A DNA stretch of 39,117 nt, taken from positions 1 through 39,117 of the forward strand of contig CAYFUK010000002.1 of assembly GCA_964346325.1 (NCBI GenBank), in the 5' to 3' direction. Positions 16,237 through 23,829 of the stretch are shown piece after piece (the stretch's first letter is position 1; each line of letters opens with the position of its first letter). This stretch comes from JAUVDZ01 sp964346325 (lineage in GTDB: Bacteria; Patescibacteriota; Gracilibacteria; UBA1369; PNNO01). A program made the translations under genes and the position numbers. The notes under the pieces are model-generated. The model ran no database searches, was not told where the DNA came from, and saw nothing but the letters and a program-made list of their open reading frames with translations.

Positions 16237-17127
16237 TTACCAAATATAAGATCGGAATGCCCACGAAGCGAGCATTTTGGTTTCGGCGAATCGGTCGGGG
16301 CTGTTTAAAACAACAGTTATTATTTTATTGCCTTTGTTATTTTCAATTATCGATACAAAGCATAAACCCGCCGCCCCTGTGTGTCCAGTTTTTAACCCCA
16401 TTATATTTAAAAAACTGTCTAATAATTTGTTTGTGCTTTTTAATTCATGGGTGAGTTCACCGTTTGTGGATGAGACGGTTGTGCTTTTTGTTTTCACTGC
16501 ATCTCTTACAAAAGGCTTTCTGTAAGCATATCTTGCCAAAAGTGATAAATCGCGTACAGTTGAATAATTTTCCAAATCGTCAAATCCGATAGGATTTGCA
16601 AATTTTGTTCCGTAAAGCTTTAGTTCTTTTGCTTTTTCATTCATCTTTTCAACAAATTCTTCGGTTGATCCTCCCACATGTTCCGAAATTGCCACTGCCG
16701 CATCATTCCCCGAGTGTATAAGAGAAGCTTTTAAAAGGTTTGACAATGTTATCTCTTCACCGGAATAAAGCCATATTTTAGAGCCACCGGTTTTTGCCGC
16801 ATTTCTGCTTACAATAACATTTTCGCTTATGTCTCTTTCTTCAAGGGCAACTATTGCTGTCATTAATTTTGTTATACTGGCGATTTGCATTTTTTTATTA
16901 TGATTTTTACCCCAAAGTACTTCACCACTGTCAAAATCAACTATTATTGCAGCATCGGCACCAATAACGGGTTCAACCGCATTATGCTTTTTAACGGGAA
17001 TCATTGAAGCCGGGAGGGTATCTTCGTATGTTAAAACAACAGGTTCGGGTTTTTTAGCGGGATCTGAGATTTCAGCAGGGGACCCCAGAGTGATTGTTGC
17101 ATATAAATTAAGAAAACTTGTCAGCAT
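16237..17127 (-). CDS. dacA: D-alanyl-D-alanine carboxypeptidase (DacA, S11 family)
   Basis: Penicillin-binding serine peptidase that removes the terminal D-Ala from wall pentapeptides and so limits cross-linking. 296 residues. All three active-site motifs are visible: SITK (Ser84, Lys87), SGN (139-141) and KTG (246-248). The C-terminal beta domain of PBP5 is missing. The N-terminus (MLTSFLNLYATITLG) is only weakly signal-like, so secretion is by a short signal or anchor. The ATG overlaps the rluB stop (ATGCTGA), implying translational coupling. Confidence 0.93.
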   Translation of the reverse strand: MLTSFLNLYATITLGSPAEISDPAKKPEPVVLTYEDTLPASMIPVKKHNAVEPVIGADAAIIVDFDSGEVLWGKNHNKKMQIASITKLMTAIVALEERDISENVIVSRNAAKTGGSKIWLYSGEEITLSNLLKASLIHSGNDAAVAISEHVGGSTEEFVEKMNEKAKELKLYGTKFANPIGFDDLENYSTVRDLSLLARYAYRKPFVRDAVKTKSTTVSSTNGELTHELKSTNKLLDSFLNIMGLKTGHTGAAGLCFVSIIENNKGNKIITVVLNSPDRFAETKMLASWAFRSYIW

Positions 17128-17831
17128 ATTTGATTTGAATCAATTCTTTTATAAGAACCCTTTTTTAAAGTTCCCAATTTAAGCTTACCGATTCGCAAGC
17201 GGTACAAGTATATAACTTTATTACCGGATTTTTCAAACATTCTTTTAATTTGCCGCTTGCGTCCTTCGTGTAAAGTTATGTTTAATTTGTCATTATTATG
17301 TTTTGTAATTTTACACGGAGCTGTTTTTTTGCCATCCAATTCAATGCCTTTTTCAAGTTTTTTTATTTGCAGTTGAGTTATCGGCTGTTTGAGTTCAACA
17401 TAATATTCTTTTTCGTGTTCGAATTTGGGATGAGTTAATTTATGAGCAAGGTCACCGTCATTTGTTAAAACCAAAAGCCCTTCGGTATCTTTATCAAGCC
17501 TGCCAACGGGAAATAAATCTTTGTACGGGATTAAATCCATCACCGTCTTTTTCGCATAAGGATCACTTTTTGTCGTTACATAACCCGCAGGTTTGTTAAG
17601 CATTATCGTTAATCTTTCTTTTTTCGGCTTAATAATTTCGCCATTTACATAAACTTTGTCTTTTTCGGGATTTATAGATTCTCCTATTTCTGCAATTCGA
17701 TTATTTATTTTTACTTTATCTTGCTCAATAAACTCTTCAGCTCTTCTTCTGGAGTAATCCGAATTAAGTGATATGAAGCGCTGAAGTCTGATTTTATTCT
17801 TCCGTTTCTTCACTTGTTTCTTCTTCATCAT
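17121..17831 (-). CDS. Pseudouridine synthase, RluB/RsuA family
   Basis: Converts a uridine in rRNA to pseudouridine. An S4 RNA-binding domain comes first (IRLQRFISLNSDYSRRRAEE), then the catalytic domain with VGRLDKDTEGLLVLTNDG (catalytic Asp in RLD), TVMDLIPY, and HEGRKRQIKRMFEKSG near the end. The start is put at the ATG at 17831 (236 residues), since S4 normally begins within a few residues of the start; an ATG at 17843 or GTG at 17813 is also possible. It overlaps the LCP gene by about 38 bases and ends in TGA inside the dacA start. A housekeeping rRNA enzyme inside a wall operon is unexpected. RluB and RsuA cannot be told apart with certainty. Confidence 0.9.
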   Translation of the reverse strand: MMKKKQVKKRKNKIRLQRFISLNSDYSRRRAEEFIEQDKVKINNRIAEIGESINPEKDKVYVNGEIIKPKKERLTIMLNKPAGYVTTKSDPYAKKTVMDLIPYKDLFPVGRLDKDTEGLLVLTNDGDLAHKLTHPKFEHEKEYYVELKQPITQLQIKKLEKGIELDGKKTAPCKITKHNNDKLNITLHEGRKRQIKRMFEKSGNKVIYLYRLRIGKLKLGTLKKGSYKRIDSNQIC

Positions 17832-19314
17832 CAGATGAACCATTGTCAGTTGGATAGTATAAATAGAAAATGTCGTCAGGTTTCGATTCCGCATAGTCTT
17901 CACCCAATTCAATAATTACGTCCGCTTCACTCCGGTATTGCGGTTCAAAATATATTTCGGGAATATTTTCCGAAATTTCCCCGGGTATGAATTGTTTAAT
18001 AAAATATAAAGCTTCGGGTGTTTTTTGTTTTTGCTCCAAATCTTCTTCAGGGCCTTCTTCAATTTCGGATTTGTAATATAATGTCGTATTTTCAATATCC
18101 TGTGATCGCGCATTACCAAATCTTATTACATCAAAACAAAGCCTTTGAAGCATGGCTTTGGATTCACCTGCAAGCCCCGGTGTTTTTGTTCCGTTCAACA
18201 CTTGTATTTGTATAGGATTCTTATTTAATTCGGGATAATGGAATATGAGATCAACATATTGATGAATAAAACTATAATCATTGCCTATCGGAACGAGCAC
18301 ATATGCGCCACCGAACAAATTTCTTTCAGGTACGTATAAGAATCCTCCGCATTTTGTCGGGTCATCCGTGATAACTCTTGAAACAATATTTTCTTTGTGA
18401 AAATCCTGAGATATTTTTGCCAGTTCAATAATATGCCTTATGGAAAGATTTGTTTCAATATGCGAACTTACCGCATTGTAAAGATCGGTTATTTTATTCG
18501 GATTAAGTAAAACATTTTTTGTCATGGCTTTATTTTTGATTGCAAATAAAAGTTTTTGCTGTCGCCTTGATCTGTCAAAATCACTTGTTGTTTTACGGCT
18601 TCGCGCATATTTGAGTGCTGTTTCTCCGTCAAGATTCTGCTCGCCCGCTGCAAGATTGAAAGTTTCATATTTGATGGTGCCGTCTTTGGGATAATAAGGA
18701 TCATGAATTGCATTTTCCACATAAATATCAACACCGCCCAGACTGTCTACAATATCTTTAAATCCGTCAAAATCAATTTTTACATAATAATGTATGTCTA
18801 CGCCCGTTATTTCTTCAACCGATTCTTTAACCAGATTCATTGCTGTAACAGAGTCGTATTTAGCTTTACCAAGTTCATAAATGTTATTTATTCTTACTCC
18901 GCCTCCTATTTGCGGGACATCAACATAAAAATCGCGAGGAATTGAAAGCATCGGCACAAGTTTATTTTTTTGATCCATGCTCGCGAGAATAATCGTATCT
19001 GTTAAATCAGCCCCGTCATGGCCTTTCCCGCCTGTTCCCAGCATCAAAACATTGGTGTTTCCGTAAACATCGGTTTCCAACGGTTCGCCGAAGAATCCAA
19101 TAACATTTATAAGGCCGATTCTCGAAACAACGGCGCTGCATCCGTAAAAAAACAAGACAACCACAATCACTATGGCAATTATCAAACCGAAATTAGTTTT
19201 TTGTTTGGCATTTGTAATTGTTTTATTATGCTTGAAAACAGAGCCTAATTTATTAATAAAATTTTTAAAATGGCTTTTTCTTTTGTACCTGATTTTTCTT
19301 GTTTTGAAATTCAT
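17794..19314 (-). CDS. LCP (LytR-CpsA-Psr) family wall-polymer transferase with LytR_C domain
   Basis: Membrane enzyme that transfers undecaprenyl-linked glycopolymers onto peptidoglycan. 506 residues: basic cytoplasmic tail, one membrane helix at about 44-62, LCP domain (VLMLGTGGKGHDGADLTDTI, then the LSIPRDFYVDV arginine site, GGVDIYVENAIHDPYY, and ALKYARSRKTTSDFDRSRRQ). A LytR_C domain follows (IQVLNGTKTPGLAGESKAML) and then a long acidic tail ending in Glu/Asp repeats. It is one base after the SLH-CAP gene in the same operon. It may create the anchor polymer to which the SLH proteins bind; this is inference. Confidence 0.94.
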   Translation of the reverse strand: MNFKTRKIRYKRKSHFKNFINKLGSVFKHNKTITNAKQKTNFGLIIAIVIVVVLFFYGCSAVVSRIGLINVIGFFGEPLETDVYGNTNVLMLGTGGKGHDGADLTDTIILASMDQKNKLVPMLSIPRDFYVDVPQIGGGVRINNIYELGKAKYDSVTAMNLVKESVEEITGVDIHYYVKIDFDGFKDIVDSLGGVDIYVENAIHDPYYPKDGTIKYETFNLAAGEQNLDGETALKYARSRKTTSDFDRSRRQQKLLFAIKNKAMTKNVLLNPNKITDLYNAVSSHIETNLSIRHIIELAKISQDFHKENIVSRVITDDPTKCGGFLYVPERNLFGGAYVLVPIGNDYSFIHQYVDLIFHYPELNKNPIQIQVLNGTKTPGLAGESKAMLQRLCFDVIRFGNARSQDIENTTLYYKSEIEEGPEEDLEQKQKTPEALYFIKQFIPGEISENIPEIYFEPQYRSEADVIIELGEDYAESKPDDIFYLYYPTDNGSSDDEEETSEETEE

Positions 19315-19315
19315 T

Positions 19316-21772
19316 TTATTCCGTATAAAGTACTGTTATATATAAGCTGCTCCATTCATTCTGCGCAATGCCGATTCCGATTTTTTTCCAATTTTCAAGC
19401 AATATGTCGCTATCCAGTATTAATTTGTTAAATAAAGAATTCAATGTTCCTTCTTTTAAAATATATGCTTTGCCCTGATTTGTTACTCCGCTGTTTTGAA
19501 CTTCATCAATCAGGTTTATACCAGAAGGGGAGATAAAAGAAAAGAAATTATCTTCTATCATTTTATTCGACCAATCTCGTGCGATATCAACTAAAGCTGA
19601 ATTGACAGTTAAATTATTAATGCGTTCATTATTGATTTTATCAAGCAGCTGATTTTCAAAATTCTGCAGATCATCTGCATCCCATAAATTATGTGAAAAC
19701 TCCTGAACAACCATCATGTCACCGAGACCGTCAAGCTCTATTCCCAGGCCGAGACTTTCCCAATTCGGATTCAGTATGTTTTCACGATGAATCGCGCTTC
19801 GCATTAAAGCCTGATGCGCAAAATATACACTCGGTGCATGCGCCAGATTCTCACCAACATTTGTTTTTATATTAAGGTCTTTTCTTCTTGTATCAGGATT
19901 TCCTCCATCAGCATCTATATGTGAAAAAAACATTCTTTCCACCATGTTTAGAGCATAATTCTGCGCAAGAGTGTTGAGGTCGGATTTTAATGAAACACCG
20001 CTTAATCCGTGAACTGCACGTTCTACATTTATATAATTAAGAAGCTCCCGCCTTTTGGAATCGAGGTCGAGTTTATAAGTTTCTTCGTAAGGGTCCTGTA
20101 AATCAAAAAAGTCAGGTATTAAAGGTATAATATCTCCTATATAAATGGGGATATTTAAAACAGCGCTGCCTCCCTGATTATTGATTTCCAGAATATATAC
20201 TCCTTCGGTTCGGGGACTGTAAGTAAAGTTAAATGACGAACCCGCGGAAATTACTTCGTTGCCATAATAACTCAGCAAATTGTTGTCGGTTTTTATCTCG
20301 AATGAATCGGTTAATCCATCCGGTTTTATTACGGCCCCTTTATTAAATATATTTTCCTGCGTTGTTCCCGAAACAAATATAGGTTCATTTGAAGAAAGTA
20401 TTTCAGGTATATTGGAATATTTTATTGAATCATCAAGAGATAATCTGAAGTTGTGAGTAACAGCGTCAAAAGAATCCGTATTGCTTTGGGTCCATTCCGA
20501 TTCAAGCTCAATCGGAGCTAAAGATGATGCTTTTGCTCCGAAAATTTTCCAATTAACGCTTCCTTCTTCAAAATTTTTAAAATCTTTATAAAAAATATTC
20601 AATGAATCTTTATCTCTTATTAAATATGAATGTACAGTGCTGTTTTGATAAAAATATATTCTGAAAACATTGTTACCATTCGGATCCCAATCAGTAGTAG
20701 TATTATCATTTTCAAAATTTATTCGCAGATTTGTCGGTTTGCCCGGATTTTGAGTTTCACCTTCTAAAGGAATTCCATCCAAAACAGTAATTTCAGCAAC
20801 ATTGCTTTCTCCCGAAAGGCCGGGAATTATTCCAAGCTGGTATTTGCCGGCTTTTCTGAAAACCAAAGGGATCTCAAAATTTTCACCTTCTGTTTCTCCG
20901 GGCATATGAGTAAATACTGTGCTTTCTCCGTTTTCTTTTGCAAAAAATGCAAAAATAGAATCATAATTGTTGTTTTCAGTTAGCCTGCCTTCAACCATAT
21001 ATACTTCGTTTTTGTAAAAAGTATTCGGCATTTCCTTATCAAGTTCTATTTTATTAAAAAAAGTTGTGTTTATTGTTTCAAAGCCGGCAGGTGTCTCAAC
21101 TTCATTAACGTCGTCAATAATATCTTCGGCCGTCCGGAAAGGCTCATAAAGAATTACCTGTTTAACAATACTTTGATATACAATTTCCGCCATATAAGCC
21201 CGCGTGATTTCTTTTCCGGGCTTCAGATAATCTTTCTCTTCAATTAACAAGCCGTTTTCTTTTGCAAAATGCACATAGGGCGAATACCAACTAAAACGGT
21301 ATGTGTCTTTGTATGCCGCTTCGGGAACCTCCGCCAAAGCAAGCATATCCCATTTTTGAACCTCGCCGAGTATTTTTATGGCTTCAACCTTATTGATTGG
21401 ATTTAAAGGCCTGAAAGTATTATCGGGATAACCCTTTACCCAACCTTCTTCTTTTGCTTTTCGTAAGTAAGGAATATACCACCGGTTTTCATCAACATCG
21501 GTAAAACCGGTAGGTTTTTCAGTATCAAGAGGAACATCCGTTCCTTCAAGTACAATTTTTAAAAATTCAACTCTGTTAATAAGATTGTCGGGTCTGAACG
21601 TATTATCACCGTATCCTTCAACAATATTATTTGATTGAAGATATGAAATGGAATCGCTATTGGGGTGCGTATACGGAACGTCACTAAAAGTTGAGGCTTT
21701 TACTTCAGGTACCGCAATTAACAGCGATATAATTATAATAAAACCTAAAATTTTGCTGATTTTCTTTTTCAT
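19316..21772 (-). CDS. Surface protein with three SLH domains and two C-terminal CAP (SCP/PR1) domains
   Basis: 818 residues. Signal peptide 1-26 (cut after VKA). SLH domains at about 29-76, 89-137 and 150-200; the turns NNIVEGYGDNTFRP and WVKGYPDNTFRP are canonical. The centre (about 220-560) is beta-rich, with Ig-like or bacterial pre-peptidase character, unassigned. A full CAP domain lies at about 572-697 (FFSHIDADGG, GENLAHAP, SAIHRENILNP). A second, degenerate CAP-like copy ends the protein (about 708-818) and has lost the HRENIL and GEN motifs. First gene of the envelope operon, followed by LCP, rluB, dacA and mraY. CAP domains are common in secreted proteins of sporulating and CPR bacteria; the activity is unknown. 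Confidence 0.9.
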   Translation of the reverse strand: MKKKISKILGFIIIISLLIAVPEVKASTFSDVPYTHPNSDSISYLQSNNIVEGYGDNTFRPDNLINRVEFLKIVLEGTDVPLDTEKPTGFTDVDENRWYIPYLRKAKEEGWVKGYPDNTFRPLNPINKVEAIKILGEVQKWDMLALAEVPEAAYKDTYRFSWYSPYVHFAKENGLLIEEKDYLKPGKEITRAYMAEIVYQSIVKQVILYEPFRTAEDIIDDVNEVETPAGFETINTTFFNKIELDKEMPNTFYKNEVYMVEGRLTENNNYDSIFAFFAKENGESTVFTHMPGETEGENFEIPLVFRKAGKYQLGIIPGLSGESNVAEITVLDGIPLEGETQNPGKPTNLRINFENDNTTTDWDPNGNNVFRIYFYQNSTVHSYLIRDKDSLNIFYKDFKNFEEGSVNWKIFGAKASSLAPIELESEWTQSNTDSFDAVTHNFRLSLDDSIKYSNIPEILSSNEPIFVSGTTQENIFNKGAVIKPDGLTDSFEIKTDNNLLSYYGNEVISAGSSFNFTYSPRTEGVYILEINNQGGSAVLNIPIYIGDIIPLIPDFFDLQDPYEETYKLDLDSKRRELLNYINVERAVHGLSGVSLKSDLNTLAQNYALNMVERMFFSHIDADGGNPDTRRKDLNIKTNVGENLAHAPSVYFAHQALMRSAIHRENILNPNWESLGLGIELDGLGDMMVVQEFSHNLWDADDLQNFENQLLDKINNERINNLTVNSALVDIARDWSNKMIEDNFFSFISPSGINLIDEVQNSGVTNQGKAYILKEGTLNSLFNKLILDSDILLENWKKIGIGIAQNEWSSLYITVLYTE

Positions 21773-21782
21773 AAACAGTACG

Positions 21783-21788
21783 ATTATA
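21783..21788 (-). promoter_or_regulatory. -10 box of the envelope operon
   Basis: Consensus TATAAT on the minus strand, 11 bases before the ATG at 21772. No convincing -35 at 16-18 bp, so a regulator or another sigma factor may be needed. Confidence 0.35.
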
Positions 21789-21826
21789 ATACTCTTTTTA
21801 TTAATATTAGGAAAGATTACTTAAGC

Positions 21827-21855
21827 TTTACATCCATACGCTATTTTATTACAAT
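21827..21855 (+). promoter_or_regulatory. Promoter of the lipoprotein gene
   Basis: TTTACA (21827-21832), 17-bp spacer, TACAAT (21850-21855); each box has one mismatch. The ATG is 28 bases beyond the -10. Confidence 0.65.
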
Positions 21856-21883
21856 TCCGTTTGTAAACTTTAACCTTTTACAT

Positions 21884-22903
21884 ATGAAAGTTATTTCAAA
21901 AGCACTACTCTCTGCACTGGGGATTACAACAATTATATTTGCCGGTGGATGTGCGCAGGAAGGCCTTCCGGCAGGAATGTCACCTGAAGATGTAATCAGA
22001 GAAGCTTTACTGAATCAGACCGAATACACCGAGGCTGTATTTGAAGTAAAAGCTGACGCTGATCTTAAAGGAGAGGTGGATGGAGAAGAAAATTCTCTTG
22101 ACGGAAAATTTTCTCTTAGCGGGTCTTCAAATTCGGAAACCGAAGAAATGAGTGTTGTTATTGATGTAAATGCTGAAATGAACGGAGAAAGCTTTGCAGG
22201 TAAAATTGAATCGAGAACAACAAGTGATGGTGTATTCATTAGGATTAATAATATAGATGTATCCGAGGAAGAAACTCAGGAACTTGTTGAATTGATGTTG
22301 GAAGACTATTTGGATCAATGGGTGAAACTTACATTTATTATGCCTGATGAACTTATTGAATCGGGTTACATGGACGTTGATTACGAAGAGGGTGATACAT
22401 TGCCTTTCAAAAACATCGAATATGTTGGAACCGAAGATGTACTTGGTTTAAACAGTTACCACTTTACAGCTGAAATTGATGAAGAGGTTATGCTTGATGT
22501 GATGCAGGGTGAGGATAGTTCGGATGCTGAACAATTCTTTGAGGCAGCTGATATTACAGGTGATGTATATGTCGCTGTAGATAAAATGGTTATGACAGGC
22601 TTTGGAGGAGTTGTAACTTTGGATGATCCCGAAATGAACGGTGTTGTTAATTTGACATTCAAAATAAATCCTACCAAATCTGCAAGTGTTGATACTCCAA
22701 AATACGAAAAAGAATTAAATGAAGAAGATATTATGGGATTGATGTTTGGTGGGGCAATGATGTCGGATCCCTCGATGATGATGGATGAATCTACGCAGGA
22801 AGGTGTTGAAATGCCCGAGGGGGCGGAAATGCAAGGTCTCCCATCGGTTGAAATGCCCGAAGGGGCTATGGAAGAAGCAATGGATGAAGCTGCAAATCAG
22901 TAG
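21884..22903 (+). CDS. Lipoprotein with LppX/LprG-like fold and Met-rich tail
   Basis: 339 residues. Signal peptide with a lipobox-like FAGGC, so Cys23 is the likely lipidated residue, although the -3 position is not the usual Leu. The body is acidic, and its pattern (an N-terminal helix ALLNQTEYTEAVFEV, then antiparallel strands, then VGTEDVLGLNSYHFTAEID) resembles the LolA/LppX-type half-barrel used by secreted lipid-binding lipoproteins. I infer this from pattern only. The last 60 residues are low-complexity, rich in Met and Glu, with two copies of VEMPEG(A). Monocistronic between a good promoter and a good terminator. Function unknown. Confidence 0.8.
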   Translation: MKVISKALLSALGITTIIFAGGCAQEGLPAGMSPEDVIREALLNQTEYTEAVFEVKADADLKGEVDGEENSLDGKFSLSGSSNSETEEMSVVIDVNAEMNGESFAGKIESRTTSDGVFIRINNIDVSEEETQELVELMLEDYLDQWVKLTFIMPDELIESGYMDVDYEEGDTLPFKNIEYVGTEDVLGLNSYHFTAEIDEEVMLDVMQGEDSSDAEQFFEAADITGDVYVAVDKMVMTGFGGVVTLDDPEMNGVVNLTFKINPTKSASVDTPKYEKELNEEDIMGLMFGGAMMSDPSMMMDESTQEGVEMPEGAEMQGLPSVEMPEGAMEEAMDEAANQ

Positions 22904-22926
22904 GCGAAACATTATTTCCGAATTTT

Positions 22927-22957
22927 AAAACCCTCTGTTTTTAACAGGGGGTTTTTT
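22927..22957 (+). terminator. Terminator after the lipoprotein gene
   Basis: Eleven-base stem AACCCTCTGTT with AACAGGGGGTT (one G-T pair), followed by seven T residues. It abuts the convergent TrmB-like gene, and the A-run on its other side may let it act in both directions. Confidence 0.85.
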
Positions 22958-23673
22958 TATGTTTTGTTTTTCCAGACGTGTTCGAACTGTTTTTCAAAAT
23001 GATTGACTATATCGGAGTTTTCAATTTCAACTCCGTAATTTTCTTCAGTTGAAAGTATGAACACTTTGTTTAGTCCAATGCATTGTGTCGGTTTTATCGG
23101 CGGCAATGAATTAACCTCGTTTGAAGAGGTTATATGATATTTATCATAGGAATTTTTATTGTTTATAATCAGGTTAAAGGAAGGATGTTTATTTAAATAA
23201 ACCGGAATAATATTTTTAAAAAAGTAGTGTGTGTTTTTTGAAACTTCCGCAAAAACCCAGAGTTTTGACTGATCTATGATTTCATTCAGAATTTTATTTA
23301 TTCCTTCTTTGCCGATAAAAGATTTAACATTCGGAATTAGTTGAAATGGATTTTTTAATGCTTCAAGTTCGGGTATTTTTTGATCAATTGCATTTTTATA
23401 ATGTACAAGTGCTCTTTTTTTATCTTCAATATATTTTAAAAGATGATGCGGTTCCACAGCGGTAAAATATCTGATATTGTTTTTCTCAAATTTAATTATT
23501 AAATCTTTTTGCACAAGGCTTTCCAGAGTTGAATACATTGTGCACCTGTTAAACTGTGCATGTTTAGCTATTATACTTGCCGGATTTGTGCCTATTTTAA
23601 GGGTTATAAGATAAGCTTTTGATTCTTTTTCGGTTAATCCTATCTGTTGCAGGAGGTTTATTAGGCTATACAT
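22957..23673 (-). CDS. TrmB-type transcriptional regulator
   Basis: 238 residues from the ATG at 23673 (MYSLINLLQQ); a TTG 45 bases upstream is less likely. The N-terminal winged helix is of TrmB type: LTEKESKAYLITLKIGTNPA then RCTMYSTLESLVQKDLI. A coiled segment follows (YIEDKKRALVHYKNAIDQ), then a C-terminal effector domain (IGKEGINKILNEIIDQSK, then an alpha/beta region) as in TrmB proteins lacking the sugar-binding extension. TrmB proteins are frequent in archaea and CPR bacteria. The target is unknown; divergent comEC and itself are the nearest candidates. Confidence 0.8.
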   Translation of the reverse strand: MYSLINLLQQIGLTEKESKAYLITLKIGTNPASIIAKHAQFNRCTMYSTLESLVQKDLIIKFEKNNIRYFTAVEPHHLLKYIEDKKRALVHYKNAIDQKIPELEALKNPFQLIPNVKSFIGKEGINKILNEIIDQSKLWVFAEVSKNTHYFFKNIIPVYLNKHPSFNLIINNKNSYDKYHITSSNEVNSLPPIKPTQCIGLNKVFILSTEENYGVEIENSDIVNHFEKQFEHVWKNKT

Positions 23674-23723
23674 TTTATATTTAGTCAAATAATAAGTAAG
23701 ATATATATTAATAAACAAAATTG

Positions 23724-23737
23724 ACTTTTTGTAAAGT
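23724..23737. promoter_or_regulatory. Small inverted repeat between the TrmB-like gene and comEC
   Basis: ACTTT-TTGT-AAAGT, perfect five-base arms, lying 51 bases before the regulator start and 93 before comEC. It could be the binding site of the adjacent regulator. AT-rich inverted repeats also arise by chance, so support is weak. No convincing comEC promoter was found in this gap. Confidence 0.25.
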
Positions 23738-23829
23738 AAATGGCGTTGTTATAAACTGCCAACACACCTGGTATGAAATTTTAGAATTTGTTTAGAGAAA
23801 CTTTAAATTTTAGTTTTACAATTGATAAC

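Noticed and set aside
23788..23829. Longer comEC from TTG 23788
   Set aside because: The added residues are not signal- or membrane-like, and the ATG at 23830 directly begins the first membrane segment.
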